A DNA stretch of 64,000 nucleotides, from NCBI GenBank assembly GCA_026724425.1, contig JAIUCV010000009.1, positions 20,825,022 to 20,889,021 on the forward strand. The letters run 5' to 3'. The translations under genes and the position numbers were made by a program. Positions 58,763 to 64,000 of the stretch are shown in pieces. The notes beneath the pieces are model-generated. The model had not been told where the DNA came from. It did no database searches and saw only the letters and a program-made list of their open reading frames with translations. Every line of letters begins with the position of its first letter. Position 1 is the first letter of the stretch. The DNA is from Erythrophleum ivorense (taxonomy: Eukaryota > Streptophyta > Magnoliopsida > Fabales > Fabaceae).

Positions 58763-61700
58763 TGTAACACCATACTTTTAGGACTCAATTCATACAATTC
58801 ACATGCCTTATCTTATGTTTATTCTATGGAAACAATATATTGGCATAGGAAGTTATGAATAAAAGTACATTTTTCTACCGGTAAAATTTTTCTTTCGAAG
58901 TCCCGTAGGCCATATGAAAGCATCTATCACTTTATCATACTTAAACACATGAATATAACTCATTTCCATCATCAAATTTGGCCTACAACTCGTAGAAAGC
59001 AAAGGAGCATATGAAATCCATGTTTGTATTTTCGGCCAGAATTTCCTCTTTTTTGTCACAAACTTTGGAAATTCATAACTAAATCTATAAAAATTGAAAA
59101 CATGTAATCTCAGTCATTCTGGAAATCTTAAGACGTCTAATTTATGCTAAAAATATGTAGAAGTATTAAAATCTCATATATAATTCGTTTGACACGCGAA
59201 ATCATCTACTGGTCGGAGGGTTCCTGATACTGTCACAGTTTACTGATATGGACTTCAAAAATGTCTAACTAATTTCAAAAAAATCAAATGCTTGTAAATG
59301 ATATCACTATGGAAATATGTGGATATTAACTAGAGAGAAAAAATATCTCCAGATCACTACATCAAGTCAAACGCCCGGAAATCGATGGAACAGTACCTCG
59401 GGTCTGGCAAGATGTCTGATACTGGGCAGAACCTTCGAAAATGCATATCTTCCTCTCTAGACCTCCAAATGAGGTGATCTTGGTGGCCACAGAAATCTTA
59501 TGACCTCTAGTTTATGCATATAAGATTTCATAAGCATTGGATACCATTTGGTCATCTGGTGACACAGAATTTAAAACTACCAGTATGAACAGTACCCATA
59601 CCAGAATCCATGAAAAATCCCAACTTTAAAAATTTCTCAAATATTCTCTAGGTCTCTGAAAATTATGATCTTTAGCTTCCCAAAAATCTCTTCATGAGAC
59701 CTAATTGCATACCAAGTTTCAGGGCAAGACTAACTCATTTGGCCAAAAAGTGACATAAGGTTCCATTATGGTCAAATTTGGTTCCATATGAGGTACCAAA
59801 TTTACCAAATGGCCTTCCCTTGGTTGTGGCACCTTTTGGGCAGGTCTAAAAGTACATTTGAGACTTGGGTAAGCTGCCCAAATGGTCCCAAACCTCATGC
59901 ATCTCATTTTGGCCATTCAACCCACACTTATGCATACATTCATCAAAATCCCATATTGCACACTTTGGCCATACATACTCAAAATGTGCTATAGGGCATA
60001 TATCATTTTCATACGTCTAACCAACACATAATAGTATAATCACACATGTCTCAAGGTTCATGGTACATATACAACCTCATATACACTATGAACCATCATT
60101 ATGGTTCCAAAATAGGCAAAATACTACATAAACTTGTCACTCCTTACTCTTTATGGTTGTTGGCTCCCTTCACCATAAGTGCTTGGTCCACCTAGCATGT
60201 TAGATCATTGGAGAGGAGGGGATGAGATTCAAAGAATCTCAATAGCTCACACACCCATTTACATCACATTCAAGGCATACATATACCAAATGCATAACCA
60301 TACAAGCATAAAGTGTGCAATAAATGCCATTCCATGCCACATTCACATGTCAAGATTACTTTCATGCTCTAGGGACTTTTGGTTTAGCCTCACCCCATTT
60401 CTAGGACTTTTGGATTTGCCTCATTCTTGGTCTAGGGACTTTTGACTTTGCCTCACCCATTCAAGGGACTTTTGGCCTTGTCTCACCCATGCCATGAGAC
60501 TTTTGGCATCTCCTCACCTTCTTCAAGGGACTTTCGGCATCACCTCACCCTTATGGGCTCTTTCCACAACCATAGTCATTCAAGATAACACATTGGTACC
60601 AATGCACAACAAGGATCAAGTGGCATATTATCAAGCATCAAGAATGCATGCAAGCACACTAAGACATACATATGCACACAAGAATGCAAAGAGAATGAGG
60701 TGGAGAGCTACCTTGCACAATTTCACACACTTTTTCTTTAGCTTTCAAGCCTCCTCTTTCGGCTACACACCCACAAATTGGTGGAGATGGTTTCTATTGG
60801 CCTATATACAAATTATGGGAGCCAATTAGGTTCATGAAACACATTCTAAGACTACATCACTTGATAAAACACTAGATTGCTCTATAGGCTCCATTATGGT
60901 CTATAAAGGCACCTAATGAAGCAACACCCCTCAAGGGACTTCTAAGCCTTATTATTTCCTTTCAAATATGATTCTTGACTCCTTTTAAACCTCTTGGAGT
61001 CATCACATCATTAAAACAAAAGGCCTAGCACCATGTTGCTTCTTTAGGTCATAATATGGAACCTAAGACACCAAATCACTTTCTTTAAGTTCTAAATTTT
61101 TTCTAAGGCCTCTACTCATCTTCACTCATCACATATGACTCAAGAATAGCCTTAGAAAAATTTAAAACTCTCCCTAGCTATAGGAACTTGTCTAGGCCGA
61201 GACTATGGGGGGAAGAAGAGTTCATTGCCTTCTTGATTTTTCCTTGATGGGAGACACACTTGGAAGACTTCCTAGAGGTCTTAGGAGCTCAATCAAATAC
61301 TCACACATGCAAGGAAACTCATATATCAAATCAGTTTTTGCAAAGTGTTCAAGAGCTCTACACTTTTTCTACTTAGAGTTCATTAATTTTTCTTGCAATT
61401 TCTTTGCTTTCTTGGATGGGAGGTGCATGTGGGAAGCTCTCTAGGGGTCTTAGGAGCATGTTTAAACATTCAATTAAGTCTAAGAACATTCATATAAAAT
61501 CATATTTGCAAGGGAGCATTTGGATCCCTAATGGTTCTATCTTGTCTCTTAATGCTCCTTTCTTGATTCTATTGGTTCCTTCTTAATCCTTGCCATCTAA
61601 AACCTCTAATCCTTCCATAAATTGGGCAGAAAACAGCCCCTAAAAGTTGGGCTCATGATGCCCAAATTCGTGCAAGAGAAAGGGGAAAGGAGAAACTACC

Positions 61701-62610
61701 AAAGAATGGAAGTTTTACCTTGTTTTCTTGCTTCCTTTGGCTTGTTCTTCCACTTGGTTGGCTTACTCCCTCAATTTTCGAAATTTCCCTCTATGTTCTG
61801 CTCCAAAAACAGCACGAAACTCCCCATTAAAATCATAGAAAGAAAGCTTGAGAGGAGAGGAGCAAGGTTCAAGAAGGAAGGATATGGAATTTCTTAAAGT
61901 TTCTTACCTTTTTCTTGAATCTCTTCCTCCAAAATCCTCCTCCTCTTATGCACCTAAGAAGCTGGAGTTTTCCTCTGAAATTGGGCAGAAGCAAGTCGGC
62001 CTTAGAGAGGAGAGAAAGAACGTGGATAAGAAGGAGCTAAAAGGCACTTTATGTAACTTTTTACTTTTGCATTTTAGTCCCTTTTCTTGGCTTTTTCATT
62101 TTAGACTCATATCAACTCCTTTTTGAAATCCGTCTTTTCCATCATATTCCTTAGGCTCTTAAGCATAATAATTGCATTTGGAATCACTCAAAAAGGATCT
62201 AAAACCATTCCGAACCATTCAGTCAAAGTTTTGGTCAACTTTTGCCAAAATCGCTCACCGAAGAGGTTTCAACTGTTTTAGGGATTCCCATGGTTTTCAG
62301 GGCCTCTGAGAACCCTGGAAAGCTTAAATTTTCCATTTAAAAAGCCCTCCTATGAGATTTCAAAATTTTCCAAAAATTACAAAAATGCCCCTACTTTCTT
62401 CGGCAAATTTTCTGAGCTCTTCTGGCTCTGGTTTCTGGGCATCTCAAATCTCAAATCCTCATTCTCTAATATTTAAAATTTTATCATAATTTTAGTTGGC
62501 CCCAATTCCTTCTATTTCAAAGACTTTCTTTTATATTTGGCCCATTTCTTATGTTTACGGAGAAACTGAACATTGCATTTCTCACGTTTACGGAGGGTCC
62601 GGATGTTACA
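58763..62610 (-). mobile_element. A8: family-A solo LTR
   Basis: In plus orientation it runs from TGTAACACCATA at 58763 to ...GGTCCGGATGTTACA at 62610, 3848 bp, flanked by a perfect CACCT duplication (58758-58762 and 62611-62615). It has canonical TG...CA ends. It holds the clearest minisatellite and two adjacent copies of the small antisense frame (61205-61444 and 61404-61586, plus strand). The sequences on its two sides come from different positions of the family-A LTR, so its target was already rearranged. Confidence 0.92.
60369..60555 (-). repeat. Minisatellite, six 31-32-bp units, in LTR A8
   Basis: Units at 60369-60400, 60401-60431, 60432-60462, 60463-60493, 60494-60524 and 60525-60555 share aagggacttttgg-nn-tgcctcaccc. 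Neighbouring units differ by a few bases. The copy number and order differ among family-A LTRs (A1, A2, A5, A6 and A9 have degenerate versions). Confidence 0.9.
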
Positions 62611-64000
62611 CACCTTCCAAAATCTGATTTCATATAATAATTCCTAGGCCTAATTAAGAGTTTAAATGAGTTCCTAAGATCTTTAAGAGGCTTCTCATAT
62701 TCTTCCTCCTTCAAGAAAATAAAACAAAGTCCATGAAGCCATTATTCCTCCATAGCCTCGGCCTAAAAGGGTTCTTATAGCTAGGGAGAGTTTTAAATTT
62801 TTCTAAGGCCATTCTTGAGTCATATATTATGAATGAATATGAGGAGAGGCCTTAGAAAAAATTTAGAACTCATAGAAAGTGAGTTGGTACTTTAGGTTCC
62901 ATATTATGACCTAAAGAAGCAACATGTTATTAGGCCATTTGTTTTAATCGTGTGATGACTCCAAGAGGCTTAAAAAGAGTCAAAAATCATATTTGAAAGG
63001 AAAGAATGAGGCCTAGGAATTTTTTGAGGGGTGTTGCTTCATTAGGTGCATTTATGGACCATAATGAGGTTTATAAAATAAACTAGTATCTAAGCTAGTT
63101 GTGTGGCCTTAGAAATTATTTCATGAACCTAATTGGCTTCCATAAATTGTGTTTAGGCTAAGAGAAACCTTCCCTACACTTTTGTGGGTGTGTGGCCGAA
63201 GCAAGAGAGGGATTTTCAAAAGAAAAAGTGTGTGATTGTGTGCAAGGTAGCTCTCTCCACCTTCTCTCATGCATGGATGTGTGCTTAGTTTGTCTTAGAA
63301 TGTGTGTATGTGTATTTTCAAGCTATGAAAAGTATGATAGCATGATTTCCTATGCCATGGTTTTATGATGACATATTATGTTTATATGATGTTTCTGATG
63401 TGTGCTTGGGTTTGCTTGAGTATGGTGAGGACAAGAACCCTTAGCCATGGTGAGGATGAGCCAAAAACCCTTGAGATTGGTTAAGACAAAGCAAAGAGTC
63501 TCCCAAAAGCAAGATGGGCACCTAAGAGTATGGTTGAGTCTAAGAATCTCTTAAAGAATGGGTGACGCAAGTCCAATATCTACAAGAAATTGGGTGAGGC
63601 CAATCCACTTGCTTGGCAAGCCTTTGTATGCTATGTATGACTTTCTCAAATGATGGAAATATCTCTTGAATGTTTGCATATGTCAACATGACCATACATG
63701 CATTTATGAGACTTGTTTGCATCTATTATGCATGATTGAATGCGAGATGAGCTATTGAGATTCTTTGAATCTCATTCCCTCCTCTCCAATGATCTCACGT
63801 GCTAGGTGGACTAAGTGGACATGGTAATAGAAGCCAACCACCTTGAAGGAGAGGGTTTAACAACAAAGTATTGGAGTTTTGTCACTTTAAGGCCATATTT
63901 GTGTCCAATATTGCAATCCAATGATGTATATGGTCTATGACTTCTTAGACATTTGTAATTATCATATTATGTGATGTATAAATGTATGGATATGATGTAT
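62611..64000 (+). mobile_element. A9: family-A LTR, middle part, runs off the window
   Basis: It enters at 'ccttccaaaatctgattt', about 1100 bases into the LTR by comparison with A5 (40092), and follows the A5 order through the 'gttgcttcattaggtgca' block (63031), the leader-like ctctccaccttctctcatgcatg block (63251) and the minisatellite region (63410-63600) to the window end. The antisense frame 62517-62714 spans its start. No gene is recognisable. Confidence 0.85.

Noticed and set aside
60494..60829. 111-codon frame in A8
   Set aside because: It runs through the minisatellite, whose period leaves few stops, and matches nothing known.

Overview
This 64-kb window looks like plant nuclear heterochromatin built almost entirely of nested LTR retrotransposons. 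The evidence is its AT-rich composition, long LTRs that begin TGTAACAYCC, primer-binding sites for initiator tRNA-Met, and broken gag-pol coding of the chromovirus (Tekay-like Ty3/gypsy) type. I found no host protein gene, rRNA, tRNA, CRISPR array or bacterial-style operon. A eudicot is likely; I cannot name a species. Family letters A-F, D and H are my own working labels.

Layout. (1) 1-24963 is element D on the + strand: end of the 5' LTR (598-1488), tRNA-Met PBS, broken gag and protease (1687-3134), broken pol (9756-12184) and 3' LTR (from 12231). A family-A solo LTR (A1, 3135-9750) splits protease from reverse transcriptase, and A1 is itself split by a family-C solo LTR (4892-8043). Three more solo LTRs (A2 12625-16315, B3 16622-19600, E 20646-24095) sit inside the D 3' LTR. 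(2) 24964-33864 is an eroded reverse family-A LTR (A3) carrying two family-B solo LTRs (25533-28310, 28471-31369) and an unclassified LTR-like piece F. (3) 33865-52603 is element H on the - strand: 3' LTR, integrase with C-terminal tail, RNase H, RT, then, after a large insertion, protease, zinc knuckle and a little gag. The insertion (38389-48181) is a family-A LTR fragment plus a two-LTR, apparently non-coding family-A element of LARD type. A6 (48792-52492) is a solo LTR inside H gag. (4) 52604-64000 is family-A LTRs: A7 (+) split by a reverse family-C solo LTR (54376-57501), A8 (-) solo, and A9 (+) running off the window.

Ten solo LTRs can be delimited to the base by TG...CA-like ends and 5-bp target duplications (eight perfect, two with one mismatch). 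Removing each insert rejoins the interrupted host element, which independently supports the nest. By eye, family-A sequence makes up more than half of the window.

No element here can make its own proteins: gag and pol of D and H carry stops, frameshifts, deletions and insertions, and many stops look like C-to-T (or complementary G-to-A) decay of CAG and TGG codons. The least ordinary items are the LARD-type family with 3.7-kb LTRs, an antisense small reading frame that stays open in all seven family-A LTR copies covering that segment, a 31-bp minisatellite inside those LTRs, and a CGCGGCC-rich block shared by family-B LTRs and the LARD interior.
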